DNA of 64,000 nt. Source: UBA9676 sp963741615. Its GTDB lineage: Bacteria > Actinomycetota > Actinomycetes > Streptosporangiales > Streptosporangiaceae. Every line of letters starts with the position of its first letter. The stretch's first letter is position 1. Positions 1 to 8,557 of the stretch are shown here, in pieces. Both the position numbers and the translations under genes were made by a program. Under the pieces are notes generated by a model. It did no database searches, was not told where the DNA came from, and saw only the letters and a program-made list of their open reading frames with translations. The DNA is taken from assembly GCA_963741615.1 (NCBI GenBank), contig CAVUIU010000028.1, positions 124,001 through 188,000 on the forward strand. Direction: 5' to 3'.

Positions 1-1
1 G

Positions 2-52
2 CGGATGGCCGCGCTTGGCCTGGCCGACTGGGAGTGGGAGCCCGGTGAGTGA
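2..52 (+). CDS. C-terminal tail of an unidentified protein (partial)
   Basis: The first 51 bases read without a stop in one plus-strand frame and end at TGA (50-52), giving a tail that ends in ADWEWEPGE. It would converge on the DUF3107 gene. In other actinomycetes a ferritin-like protein often lies beside DUF3107, and the residues RMAALGL would suit such a C-terminus, but that is a weak guess. Another frame stops at 46-48, so the reading frame itself is not certain. Confidence 0.3.
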   Translation, partial: RMAALGLADWEWEPGE

Positions 53-61
53 TCCGGGGAG

Positions 62-301
62 TCACAGGCTGCCGAAACCGACCCGGCGCTGCTCGTAGCC
101 GCTGAACTCCACATAGCCGATCTTGTCCGCCGGCACCAGGATCTTCCCGTCCTTGTCGTCCGGGAGGATGAACATTCCGCCGTCAGCCAGGGCCGCGGCC
201 AGGGAACGTTCGACCTCCTCCGGGGACGTATTCGTCTCGATCACGAGTTCCCGGGAAATCGACTGGATCCCGATCTTGACTTCCACGGCGCTCCTCTCCA
301 T
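62..301 (-). CDS. DUF3107 family protein
   Basis: A 79-residue protein with the typical layout of actinobacterial DUF3107: a start resembling VEVKIGIQ, a central SPEEVERSLAAAL helix, and an ending IGYVEFSGYEQRRVGFG. The length matches the family (about 75-80 residues). The function is unknown; the protein should be cytoplasmic. It lies about 60 bp downstream of the TetR gene on the same strand, an arrangement I recall as common in actinomycetes. A start a few codons further in (near VEVKIG) is also possible. Confidence 0.85.
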   Translation of the reverse strand: MERSAVEVKIGIQSISRELVIETNTSPEEVERSLAAALADGGMFILPDDKDGKILVPADKIGYVEFSGYEQRRVGFGSL

Positions 302-362
302 GCTCGGCCCTGCTCGCCCGCCGTGCTCAGGCTGTCCGCCCGCTCAGGCTGTCCGCCCGTGC

Positions 363-1052
363 TCAGCCCGGTTCGCCGGCCCGCGGCCAGCCACTGATCC
401 CACGCCACGCCAGCCGGGCTATGAGCTGCTCGGCCGCGTCCTTGGGGATGATCTGGCCCCTGCTGAGCCAGAAGGTGGCGCTGACCTGGGCCATGCCCAC
501 CAGGCCCATGCCGAGCAGGTGCGCCTCGTCGGCGCCCACACCTGCGTCCTCCCTGATGATTTCGCTGATCACCTCGGCGCAGTCACGCATGGACGCTTCC
601 AGCCGCTCGCGGACGGCGGGCTCGTTGCGGAGATCGGATTCGAAGACCAGCCGGAAGGCCCGGCCGGTGCTCCCGACGAAATCGAAGAAGGCGATGAAGG
701 TGGCGGTCACACGCTGCTTGTTGTCGGTGGTGGAGGCCAGCGCGTTTCGGACGGTCGCGGTGAGCGCGTCGACGCTCTCATCGAGCAGGGCAAGATAGAG
801 CTCGAGCTTGCCAGGGAAGTGCTGATACAGGACCGGTTTGCTGACTCCGGCCCGTTCCGCGATCTCATCCATCGCGGCAGCGTGATACCCCTGGGCGACG
901 AAGACTTCCCGCGCGGCGCCCAGGAGCTGCCGGCGCCGGGCGGGTTTCGGCAGCCGTGTGCCGACCGTCCGGGTCTGAGGGGTGGCGGTCACTCCGGTCT
1001 CCGATCCGCTTGCTGGGGACTGGCGGTCAGCTCCGTCGTCAACGGTAGTCAT
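363..1052 (-). CDS. TetR/AcrR family transcriptional regulator
   Basis: A 229-residue TetR-type repressor. The N-terminal 35 residues are low complexity, followed by the helix-turn-helix (RRQLLGAAREVFVAQGYHAA, then MDEIAERAGVSKPVLYQHF), with a ligand-binding C-terminal domain. The start ATG (1052) overlaps the end of the small acidic-protein gene by 14 bases, so the two are probably translationally coupled. The order flavoprotein, small acidic protein, TetR, DUF3107 on one strand suggests a single transcript. The ligand and targets cannot be told from the sequence. Confidence 0.9.
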   Translation of the reverse strand: MTTVDDGADRQSPASGSETGVTATPQTRTVGTRLPKPARRRQLLGAAREVFVAQGYHAAAMDEIAERAGVSKPVLYQHFPGKLELYLALLDESVDALTATVRNALASTTDNKQRVTATFIAFFDFVGSTGRAFRLVFESDLRNEPAVRERLEASMRDCAEVISEIIREDAGVGADEAHLLGMGLVGMAQVSATFWLSRGQIIPKDAAEQLIARLAWRGISGWPRAGEPG

Positions 1053-1218
1053 CCTCGTCGAGCTTCACTTCCCGCTGCTGTTCGGCGGCGTCGGCCTCGT
1101 TGACGTCGAGCGGAAGCTCGGCCGGTTCCTTCTCCGACGCCGCATCGGCATCCTCGGCCCCTGCCAGCCGCTCGTCCTCGGAGTCGGGCAAAGGCCTCTC
1201 CAGATCGCTCTCACTCAT
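1039..1218 (-). CDS. Small acidic hypothetical protein (59 aa)
   Basis: A 59-residue reading frame starting at ATG 1218. Its ATG shares an ATGA with the stop codon of the upstream flavoprotein gene, and it ends with the residues LDEDDYR inside the start of the TetR gene. It is very rich in Asp, Glu and Ala and has no membrane segment or cysteine, so it is likely disordered. The tight overlaps at both ends and the biased acidic composition argue that it is translated. I do not recognise a family. Confidence 0.65.
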   Translation of the reverse strand: MSESDLERPLPDSEDERLAGAEDADAASEKEPAELPLDVNEADAAEQQREVKLDEDDYR

Positions 1219-2627
1219 GGGCGGTCTCCCTCGGGTATGCCGACGGCCAGGTCGCGCAGCGAACGCTCGATGGCCTCACCGTAGGTCGGGAATGCGTGAA
1301 CCACGTCCGCCAGCATCCTCAGCGGGAGCCCTGCCCGGATAGCGAGGGTCAACTCCCCCATCCATTCTTCCGCGTAAAGGCCCACAGCCGCGGCACCCAC
1401 GAGCATGTCACCCCGGGTCGTGTCCGCATACAGCTCGATCCGCCCCCGATCGTCGTCCTCCGCAGCGGCGCGCGCCGTCTCAGCCAGATCATGGGCAACC
1501 GTGCGCAGCTGGATCCCGGCTGCGGCGGCCCGGCGGGGTGTGAGCCCGACGCAGTACACAGTCGGCGTAGTGTAAACGCACCGTGGGATCGCGCGGTAAT
1601 CGGCGGCACGGTTCCCGCCAAGGATGTTGTCGACGACCACTCTCGCCTGGTAACCGGCGGTATGGGTATATGGGGCAATCCCGGTCACATCACCGGCGGC
1701 CCACACCCGGCCGGTAGCTGCGGTCGGCGCGGCGACCCCGGCCGCCTGAACGGTGACCGGCTGTGCTGTATCGAGTGCCTCAGCCTTGACGACGGGGGAG
1801 CCGAGATGCAGGTCTGCGCCGGTCCGCCGCAGCGCGTCGGCCAGGATCTCGCCGGTGAACGGCGCCTCGTCGGGCAGCACCTGCGGTTCCGCCTCGACCA
1901 GCGTGACCTGGGAGCCGAAGGCGGAGTAGATCTGCCCCAGCTCGCAGCCGACCGGCTCCGCGCCCATCACGATGAGATGGCGCGGAAGGTCCGGACAGCT
2001 CAGCGCCTCCGCGCTTGTCCACGCGGGCACGTCGGTGAGCCCTTCGACCGGCGGGGCGATCGGCTCGCTGCCGGTGGCGATGACCAGGTCGCGGTAACCG
2101 AGGACAGCCGTCTCCATCTGCCCTGTCGGTCCCGCGCGGTCCGCGCGCCGCGCGCGGTCCGTCCGGTTTGCCCGGGGTGCCCGGTCCCGGCTGGGTGGCC
2201 CACTATCGGGTAGTCCACTATCGGGCTGTCCGCCGCCGTGCCCTCCGCCGCTGCGCCGTCCGCCGCCGGGCTGTCCGCCGCCGGGCTGTCCCCCGCCTGT
2301 CGCCGTGACCTCCACCGCGCCCGGCTTGATAACCCGGCCGGTGCCGCGTACCAGGCTCACCCCGGTATCGGCGAGCCGTGCCGCGCTCGGGCTGTCGTCG
2401 AGATGGCCGGTGACCTCGTCACGCCGGGCAATCGCGTGTTCCCAGGTCTCACCCCGGCGCGCGGAGGCCAGCATCGACTTGGACGGCAGGCATGCCAGGT
2501 ATGGCGATTCGCCCCCAACCAGTCCCGCTTCGACCAGGGCGACAGAGCGGCCGGCCTGCGCCAGGCCGGTTGCGACAAGCACGCCGGCCGTCCCCCCGCC
2601 GAGTACCACGACATCGAATTCCGGCAC
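1215..2627 (-). CDS. Divergent FAD-dependent pyridine nucleotide-disulphide oxidoreductase-like protein
   Basis: A 470-residue flavoprotein related to dihydrolipoamide/mercuric reductases. It has an N-terminal FAD motif GGGTAGVLVATGLAQAG, an NAD-domain motif GAEPVGCELGQIYSAFG, the FAD motif GRVWAAGDVTGIAPYTHTA, and a C-terminal dimerisation domain. It is abnormal in three ways. The first redox cysteine slot is Ser41 (GGESPYLACLPSK; only Cys46 remains). Roughly residues 110-170 are a Gly/Pro/Arg-rich low-complexity insertion. The segment between the NAD domain and the AAGD motif looks about 50 residues short, where a VLVATGRRP-like stretch is expected. It starts at GTG 2627 behind a GAAGGAAGA ribosome site. 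Disulphide-reductase activity is unlikely. Confidence 0.8.
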   Translation of the reverse strand: MPEFDVVVLGGGTAGVLVATGLAQAGRSVALVEAGLVGGESPYLACLPSKSMLASARRGETWEHAIARRDEVTGHLDDSPSAARLADTGVSLVRGTGRVIKPGAVEVTATGGGQPGGGQPGGGRRSGGGHGGGQPDSGLPDSGPPSRDRAPRANRTDRARRADRAGPTGQMETAVLGYRDLVIATGSEPIAPPVEGLTDVPAWTSAEALSCPDLPRHLIVMGAEPVGCELGQIYSAFGSQVTLVEAEPQVLPDEAPFTGEILADALRRTGADLHLGSPVVKAEALDTAQPVTVQAAGVAAPTAATGRVWAAGDVTGIAPYTHTAGYQARVVVDNILGGNRAADYRAIPRCVYTTPTVYCVGLTPRRAAAAGIQLRTVAHDLAETARAAAEDDDRGRIELYADTTRGDMLVGAAAVGLYAEEWMGELTLAIRAGLPLRMLADVVHAFPTYGEAIERSLRDLAVGIPEGDRP

Positions 2628-2883
2628 CTGGTCTTCCTTCCCAGTGGCGGCAGCGCTTCATTCATCATGACAGCCGGCCGATGCCGGGGATGCCGGGGTG
2701 AGGCCCTGACGAGCACCGTCACTACCCCCGTGGCCTGGTTCGTGGTGCACTAGAGATCTGTGAGACGGCCCTGGCAGCGCACGGAAAGCCGGGGCGCTGA
2801 GAAGCCTGCTCACGGCGCCTACGGCGGGTGAACCCAGCTTGCCGAAGGTCAATGAACACAAACAGAACGGGTATCGACACATT

Positions 2884-3738
2884 ATGCGCAGCATGTGGAA
2901 GGGTGCGATCTCGTTCGGCCTGGTCATGATCCCCGTCAGGCTGTACGCGGCCACCGAGCAGCGTGACGTGACTTTCCGCCAGGTTCACCGGGCCGACGGT
3001 GGGCGGATCAAATTCCGCCGGTTCTGCTCGGTAGACGGCGAGGAGGTCGCGTTCGCCGATGTCGCCAAAGGCTATGAGCTTCCCGATGGCGAAATAGTGG
3101 TGATCACAGACGACGACCTTGCCGAGCTACCGCTGCCTACAGCGCACAGCATCGAAGTGGTCAACTTCACACCGGCCGAGCAGCTGGACACCATCTTGTG
3201 TGCGCGGGCCTACTACACCGAGCCGGAGGCGGCCGGATTGCGCGCATACGCACTGCTCCGGGACGCCCTGGAGCGGTCGGGCAAGGTTGCCATCGCCCGG
3301 GTGGCGCTCCGCCAGCGTGAGTCGCTGGCAGCGCTGCGCAACCGGGAAGGCGTGATGGTGCTGGAGACCCTGCTCTGGCCGGATGAGATCCGCACACCCG
3401 ACTTCGACTTCCTCGATCAGGACATAGAGGTGCGGTCGCAGGAATTGAAGATGGCGTCGTCGCTGATCGAATCGATGACGGTGGACTTCGACCCGTCGCA
3501 ATACCGGGACGGTTACCGGGAGGCGCTGGAAGAGCTCGTGGCGGCGAAGGTACAGGGCCACGAGGTGGTCCGCCCGCTGCCGCGGGCGCAGGAAGGTGCC
3601 GGCAGCCTGGCGGACGCGCTGCGGGCGAGCCTGGCGGCGGCGAAGGACGCGGGCGGGGCGGACGGTGATGAGGATCGGTCGGCCACATCCGCCGACGGAA
3701 GCCGCAAGCGTCAGCCCCGGGGCAAGGCCAGCGCCTGA
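2884..3738 (+). CDS. ku: Ku homodimeric DNA-end-binding protein
   Basis: A bacterial Ku protein of 284 residues that binds DNA double-strand ends and recruits LigD in non-homologous end joining. The N-terminus MRSMWKGAISFGLVMIPVRL is the family signature, followed by the Ku beta-barrel core (YELPDGEIVVITDDDL, KVAIARVALRQRESLAALR) and a basic C-terminal tail (GSRKRQPRGKASA) of the kind that contacts DNA or ligase. An in-frame ATG at 2839 would add 15 unrelated residues; ATG 2884 fits the family start. No ligD is visible in the window, so the partner must be elsewhere. Confidence 0.95.
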   Translation: MRSMWKGAISFGLVMIPVRLYAATEQRDVTFRQVHRADGGRIKFRRFCSVDGEEVAFADVAKGYELPDGEIVVITDDDLAELPLPTAHSIEVVNFTPAEQLDTILCARAYYTEPEAAGLRAYALLRDALERSGKVAIARVALRQRESLAALRNREGVMVLETLLWPDEIRTPDFDFLDQDIEVRSQELKMASSLIESMTVDFDPSQYRDGYREALEELVAAKVQGHEVVRPLPRAQEGAGSLADALRASLAAAKDAGGADGDEDRSATSADGSRKRQPRGKASA

Positions 3739-3834
3739 CCACGGCCGCCCGCTTCCCGAACCCGCCGCCCCCACCCGAACCTGCTGCCAGGGGTAGGGTG
3801 CGCCCGGGAGCTGAGTGACGAGAGGCGGACACCG

Positions 3835-4815
3835 ATGAGGCAGCGCACACTCGGCCGGGACCTGACCGTCCCCGAACTAGGCCTCGGCTGCATGGGCATG
3901 AGCCAGTCCTACGGAACTCCCGATGACGAGGAGTCCATCGCCACCATCCACCGGGCCCTCGATCTGGGGGTGAAACTGCTCGATACCGCGGACTCCTACG
4001 GTCCGCACACCAACGAGAGTCTCGTCGGAGAGGCGATCAAGAACCGCCGTGACGACGTGGTGCTCGCGACCAAGTTCGGCCAGGAATTCCGGCCGGACGG
4101 CACCCGCGGCGTCAACGGGCGGCCCGACTTCGTGCGCCGCGCCTGCGGCGACTCGCTGCAGCGTCTCGGCGTCAACCACATCGACCTCTACTACCAGCAT
4201 CGCGTCAACCCGGACGTGCCGATCGAGGAGACCTGGGGCACGTTGAGCGAGCTGGTCAGCGAGGGGAAGGTGCGCTTCCTCGGTATCTCCGAGGCGTCAC
4301 CGGCCACAGTCCGCCGGGCACACGCCGTCCATCCCATCGCGGCCGGGCAGTACGAGTATTCGCTGTTCAGCCGCGACCCGGAGATGGAAGTGCTGCCGCT
4401 GCTGCGCGAACTCGGCGCTGGGATGGTGTGTTACAGCCCGCTCGGCCGCGGCCTGCTCACCGGGGCCCTGTCAGCGGCAGGGGGGTTCGGCGAGCGCGAT
4501 TTCCGCCGCCGCGCCCCTCGCTTCCAGGGGGAGAACCTGGAGCGCAACCTCGCTGTCGCGGACCGGATCGCCGCCCTTGCCGCTGCCAAGGGCGTGACCC
4601 CGGCCCAGCTGGCGCTGGCCTGGGTGCTCGCCCAGGGCGACGACCTGGTCGCCATCCCGGGCACGAAGCGCCGCGCCTACCTGGAGCAGAACCTGGCAGC
4701 CACCGAGATCACGCTCACCCCCGACGAACTGCGTCATCTCGATGAGCTGGCCCCGGCCGGGGTCGCGGCGGGCGACCGCTACCCGCCCGAGATGATGACA
4801 CGGCTCGGTCAGTGA
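3835..4815 (+). CDS. Aldo/keto reductase
   Basis: A 326-residue NADPH-dependent aldo/keto reductase of the Tas/YajO-like group. The catalytic tetrad can be read: Asp and Tyr in LLDTADSYG, Lys in LATKFGQEF and His in YYQHRVNPD. The C-terminal cofactor-binding signature AIPGTKRRAYLEQN is intact and the length is usual for the family. A GAGAGG ribosome site precedes the ATG. It ends 12 bp before nagA on the same strand, so the two are probably co-transcribed. The substrate is unknown. Confidence 0.9.
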   Translation: MRQRTLGRDLTVPELGLGCMGMSQSYGTPDDEESIATIHRALDLGVKLLDTADSYGPHTNESLVGEAIKNRRDDVVLATKFGQEFRPDGTRGVNGRPDFVRRACGDSLQRLGVNHIDLYYQHRVNPDVPIEETWGTLSELVSEGKVRFLGISEASPATVRRAHAVHPIAAGQYEYSLFSRDPEMEVLPLLRELGAGMVCYSPLGRGLLTGALSAAGGFGERDFRRRAPRFQGENLERNLAVADRIAALAAAKGVTPAQLALAWVLAQGDDLVAIPGTKRRAYLEQNLAATEITLTPDELRHLDELAPAGVAAGDRYPPEMMTRLGQ

Positions 4816-4827
4816 CCTCCCGGGACG

Positions 4828-6018
4828 ATGGCGCGGCGGGGCGGTGAATTGCTGATCACCGCGCCCCGGGTCGTTCCGGGGACGGGAGAGCCCGCCATCC
4901 TCGAACCCGGCTACGTGCTGGTCACCGACGGCCTCGTGGCCGAGGCCGCCGGGGGGGTGCCGCCCCACCGCCCTGATCTCGTACTCGGCAGCGGGTATCT
5001 CGTGCCCGGTCTTGTCGATCTCCAGGTCAACGGTTTTTTCGGGGTGAACCTGGCCGAGGTGGACCCGGCCGGCTGGTCGAGCACGGTGCAGCGCTTGCCG
5101 GAGACGGGAACCACCGCGTTCCTCCCCACCTTCGTGACCGCTCCGGTTGATGAGCTGGCCGCCGCGTTGCGCCGCGCAGCCGGGTTCGCCGGGGATTCGC
5201 CGTTCGGCGCGCGCGTGCTTGGTGTGCACCTGGAGGGACCGTTCCTTGCGCCCAGCCGGGCCGGGGCGCACCGCCGGGAGTGGATGGTGCCGCCCTCGCC
5301 AGCGATGGTCGCGGACCTGCTCGCGGCCGGGGCAGGGGTGTTGCGGGTGGTGACGCTGGCCCCGGAGCTGGACGGCGGTCTGGCAGCGGTCGCGGCGCTG
5401 GCGTCAGCGGGGGTGGTGGTCAGCGTCGGTCACAGCGATGCCACCGCGCGGCAGGTGGCGGCGGCTGCGGATGCGGGCGCCCGGATGGTCACCCACCTTT
5501 TCAATGCGCAACGGCCGCTGCATCACCGCGAGCCAGGCGTGGTCGGTCAGGCGCTTGCCGATCCCCGGCTGACCAGCGGTCTCATCGCCGATCCGAGCCA
5601 TGTCGGGGCGGTCGCGTGCGCGATCGCCTTCGCCGCGGCCCCGGGCCGGATCTGCCTGGTCACCGACGCGACCGCGGCCGTCGGCATGCCCCCTGGGCGG
5701 TATCGGCTCGGCGGGGATGAGGTCGAGGTGCGGCCGGGGGATGACGGGGCGCCCCGCCGGGCGGACGGGACACTGGCCGGATCGGTGCTGCGGATGGACC
5801 GGGCGGTGGCTAACACGGTGGCGGCCGGCGTGGGGCTGGCGGAAGCGGTCGCGGCGGCCACCCGGATCCCAGCGGACCTGATCGGCCGTCCCGACCTGGG
5901 GCGGTTGGCGCCCGGCACCGCGGCCGACCTCGCCTGGCTCGGCGACGACCTGCGGGCGCGGGCCGTCTGGGTGGCCGGTGAGCAGGTGTATCCCGTGGGT
6001 TCCGTGCCCGGCCGGTAG
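4828..6018 (+). CDS. nagA: N-acetylglucosamine-6-phosphate deacetylase
   Basis: A 396-residue amidohydrolase that removes acetate from GlcNAc-6-phosphate in amino-sugar recycling. Metal and substrate motifs are present in order: VNGFFGVNLAEVD, HLEGPFLAPSRAGAHR (metal Glu), VSVGHSDATA (His), THLFNAQRPLHHREPG (His) and LVTDATAAVG (catalytic Asp). Length and motif spacing match the family. It follows the aldo/keto reductase by 12 bp. No nagB or PTS gene is nearby, so it may act in cell-wall recycling rather than in chitin uptake. Confidence 0.92.
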   Translation: MARRGGELLITAPRVVPGTGEPAILEPGYVLVTDGLVAEAAGGVPPHRPDLVLGSGYLVPGLVDLQVNGFFGVNLAEVDPAGWSSTVQRLPETGTTAFLPTFVTAPVDELAAALRRAAGFAGDSPFGARVLGVHLEGPFLAPSRAGAHRREWMVPPSPAMVADLLAAGAGVLRVVTLAPELDGGLAAVAALASAGVVVSVGHSDATARQVAAAADAGARMVTHLFNAQRPLHHREPGVVGQALADPRLTSGLIADPSHVGAVACAIAFAAAPGRICLVTDATAAVGMPPGRYRLGGDEVEVRPGDDGAPRRADGTLAGSVLRMDRAVANTVAAGVGLAEAVAAATRIPADLIGRPDLGRLAPGTAADLAWLGDDLRARAVWVAGEQVYPVGSVPGR

Positions 6019-6053
6019 TCCAGCTGACAAGCCCGCACCGGCGTTCCCGGGCC

Positions 6054-6101
6054 GACTAGTTGATACCGACTAGTCGATTTCAAATATTTGTCTGCTAGTA
6101 T
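6054..6101 (+). promoter_or_regulatory. padR promoter with candidate autoregulatory operator
   Basis: Two copies of GACTAGT (6054-6060 and 6068-6074) sit 14 bp apart. The second lies within the perfect 10-bp palindrome CGACTAGTCG (6067-6076). An extended -10 (TG-C-TAGTAT, 6093-6101) follows. Its expected start of transcription coincides with the padR ATG at 6108, so the mRNA is probably leaderless. The palindromes lie just upstream of the -10, where an autorepressor would bind. Confidence 0.55.
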
Positions 6102-6107
6102 GAGCGC

Positions 6108-6689
6108 ATGCCGCCCCGCAAACTCCGCAGCCCGCTCGCCCTGGTCGTGCTCGGGCTGCTCGCCGAGGAGCCGCTGCATCCGTACGCGATGCGTCAGCGC
6201 ATCAGCGAACGGGCGCACGACCGGTTGCCAGGCGTCCGCCCCGCGTCCCTGTACGACGTGGTGCAGCGGCTGGCCGACGCCGGCCTGGTGAGCGCCGGCG
6301 AACCCAGCCGGGAGGGAAACCGGCCCGAGCGGGTCAGCTATGTGATCACCGGCGCCGGGCGCGATGCGCTCACGGGCTGGGTGGCAGAGTCGCTGAGAGA
6401 TCCGGCACGCGCCGACGAGTTCCCGGCGGCCCTGTCGTTCATGTACGCCCTCGGCCCGGACCGGGTGACGGAGATCCTGCGGGCACGGTCACAGGCGCTC
6501 GGCGAATCGATCGCCGCCGCCGAAGCAGCCCTGGCCGGGGCCGAAGGGGACGGCGTTCCGCCGATCTTCCTGTCCGAGCACCGCTACCAGCTCGCGCTCC
6601 ACCGCGCGGAGCGCGACTGGATCGCCGCGTTCACCGAGGCAGTGCGAACCGGCACCCTCAGCTGGCCAACCTCCCGGGAAGGGACGTGA
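6108..6689 (+). CDS. PadR family transcriptional regulator
   Basis: A 193-residue PadR/Vir-like regulator with an N-terminal winged helix (SPLALVVLGLLAEEPLHPYA, SLYDVVQRLADAGLV) followed by a helical C-terminal dimerisation domain. The start ATG is 7 bp downstream of a clear -10, so leaderless translation is likely. It lies 6 bp upstream of a GH5-like gene on the same strand and may regulate it together with itself through the ACTAGT palindromes. Confidence 0.9.
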   Translation: MPPRKLRSPLALVVLGLLAEEPLHPYAMRQRISERAHDRLPGVRPASLYDVVQRLADAGLVSAGEPSREGNRPERVSYVITGAGRDALTGWVAESLRDPARADEFPAALSFMYALGPDRVTEILRARSQALGESIAAAEAALAGAEGDGVPPIFLSEHRYQLALHRAERDWIAAFTEAVRTGTLSWPTSREGT

Positions 6690-6695
6690 ACCGAC

Positions 6696-7660
6696 ATGGC
6701 GCAGACCCCCACGACTGAACCTGGCGAGCGCGCCCGCGCCGCGCAGGCGCGGCTGGCCCGCACCGTGAACTTCGGGCCGGATCTCGGTGCCGCCATGGAG
6801 CGGGGCTGGACGATCGACATCGAGCGCTCTCACCTCGAAGCCTGCGCCCAGGCCGGTTTCACCGCCGTCCGGCTGCTGATCTGCCTGGCGGCCCATCGCA
6901 CGCCCGGCGGGCTGGACCCGGCCGTGCTCCACCGCGTCGAGGCGATCGTCGATGACGCAACGGAGCTCGGACTCGCCGTCGCCGTCTCGAACCACCTCCC
7001 CGAGCCGACGGCGGACCCGGAAGCTGATCTCGCCGCCACGCTGGCCGATGCCGGGCAGTTGGTCGCCGCGCTCGCCGGCCGCGGTCCGGATGTGGTACTG
7101 GAACCGCTCACCGAGCCGGGGCAGGCGCTCGACATGATCTGGAACAAGGCCGCCGCCGAGCTGATCGGTGCCGTCCGGGAACGGGATCAGTGGCGGACGA
7201 TCCTGCTCGGCCCCCGCACCATGAACAACGCCCGCTTTCTCGGTGAGCTGTCGCTGCCCGACGCCGAGCGCAACCTGATCGTCGGCATTCACCACTACTG
7301 GCCGATCACGTTCACCATGCAGGGGGAGATGTGGCTCGGTGAGGACCACGTGTTCGGCAACCCACGCGGCTGGCTCGGTTCCACCTGGGATCAGACACCA
7401 GACCAGGAGGCCGAGCTCCGCACCGGGTTCGCCCAGGTCGCCGCCTGGGGCCGGGCGGCCGGCCGCTGTTCCTCGGTGAGTTCGGCACCACGAACAACGC
7501 CGACATGGCCAGCCGCGCACGGTGGACCCGGTTCAACCGCCGGCTTGCCGAACAACACGGCATGTCCTGGGGCATCTGGTCGTTCGCGCCGATCTTCGCC
7601 GTCTACGACCAGGCATCTCGTGCCTTCTACCCGGACCTCTTGACGGCACTGATGGACTGA
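6696..7660 (+). pseudogene. GH5-like glycoside hydrolase (cellulase family), frameshifted
   Basis: A glycoside hydrolase of about 320 residues split by a frameshift. The first frame (6696 to about 7460) gives NFGPDLGAAMERGW, FTAVRLLI, a possible acid/base Glu in LEPLTEPGQ, and VGIHHYWPITFT. The sequence resumes from 7460 in the next frame with RPLFLGEFGTTNNADM, which carries the nucleophile Glu, then WGIWSFAPIFAVYD, stopping at 7658-7660. Restoring the frame needs one extra base near 7455-7465 (a GCGGCCGGCCG stretch). No signal peptide is seen, so the enzyme would be cytoplasmic. It may be an assembly error rather than a dead gene. Confidence 0.75.
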
Positions 7661-7711
7661 CCCGCCCGCCGGGTGCGGCAGGCTGGTCGGCTCAGCAGGG
7701 ACACGGCCTGG

Positions 7712-8469
7712 TCACTGCTCGCGGTACACCTTGTGCTGGGCGGCCTGGGCCCGTGGGCGGAGCACCAGCAGATCCACATTGACGTGGGAGGGCCGGGTGA
7801 CAGCCCAGCTGACGGTGTCCGCGACGTCATCGGCGGTGAGGGGCTCACGCACGCCCGCGTAGACGGCGGCGGCCCGGTCGGAGTCACCCCGGTACCGGTT
7901 GAGCGCGAACTCGTCGGTGCGTACCATGCCGGGCGCGATCTCGATCACCCGCACCGGCTGGCCAGACAGTTCCAGCCGCAGCGTCGCCGCGATCGCGTGT
8001 TCGCCATGCTTGGCTGCGACGTACCCGCCGCCGCCCTCGTAGGCAACGAAGCCCGCCGTGGACCCCATCACGACGATGGTGCCATCGCCGCTGGCTATCA
8101 GCCGGGGGAGCAGCGCCTGGGTCACGTTCAGCGTGCCGAGCACGTTGACCTCGTACATGGCCCGCCAGTCAGCGGGATCAGCCTCGGCGACGGTTTCGGC
8201 GCCGAACGCACCACCGGCATTGTTGACCAGCACGTCGCAGCGGTCTAGTGCGTCGGCGAAGGAATCGACGGCGGCGCGGTCGGTGACATCGAAGGCACAG
8301 GTTTGCGCGGAGCCGCCCTCTGCACGTATCCGCTCGGCCACGGCATCGATCCGGTCGGCACGCCGTGCGGCGAGGATCACGTGGTAGCCGGCCCCGCCCC
8401 GGCAAGCCTGATCGCGGTGGCGGCGCCGATCCCGCTGCTGGCTCCGGTGACGACGGCGACTGGCTGCAT
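7712..8469 (-). pseudogene. Short-chain dehydrogenase/reductase, frameshifted
   Basis: An SDR oxidoreductase of about 252 residues. The N-terminus from ATG 8469 reads MQPVAVVTGASSGIGAATAI (cofactor motif TGxxxGIG), and the rest lies in another frame: HVILAARRADRIDAVAERI, LVNNAGGAFG, and the active site with Ser in GSTAGFVAYEGGGGYVAAK (YxxxK). The switch falls near 8385-8405 in a GCCGGGGCGGGGCCGG stretch and equals one missing base. Every catalytic motif survives, so a sequencing error is plausible. An AGGGG ribosome site precedes the ATG. Confidence 0.75.
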
Positions 8470-8505
8470 CTGTCTGCCCCTCTCCGCCCAGCGGGCCGTT
8501 GGAGG

Positions 8506-8539
8506 AATTCTGCCAGCCCGGTCTGCCCGGGGCAGAATT
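8506..8539. repeat. 9-bp inverted repeat upstream of the SDR gene
   Basis: AATTCTGCC (8506-8514) and GGCAGAATT (8531-8539) are perfect inverted copies separated by 16 bp. They lie 37 bp upstream of the SDR start codon on the minus strand, so an operator is more likely than a terminator. Confidence 0.5.
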
Positions 8540-8557
8540 TACCCCGGTCGATGATGG

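Noticed and set aside
123..1103. Long plus-strand frame opposite the TetR gene
   Set aside because: It is the shadow of a high-GC gene; its residues are low complexity and the minus-strand TetR motifs are clear.
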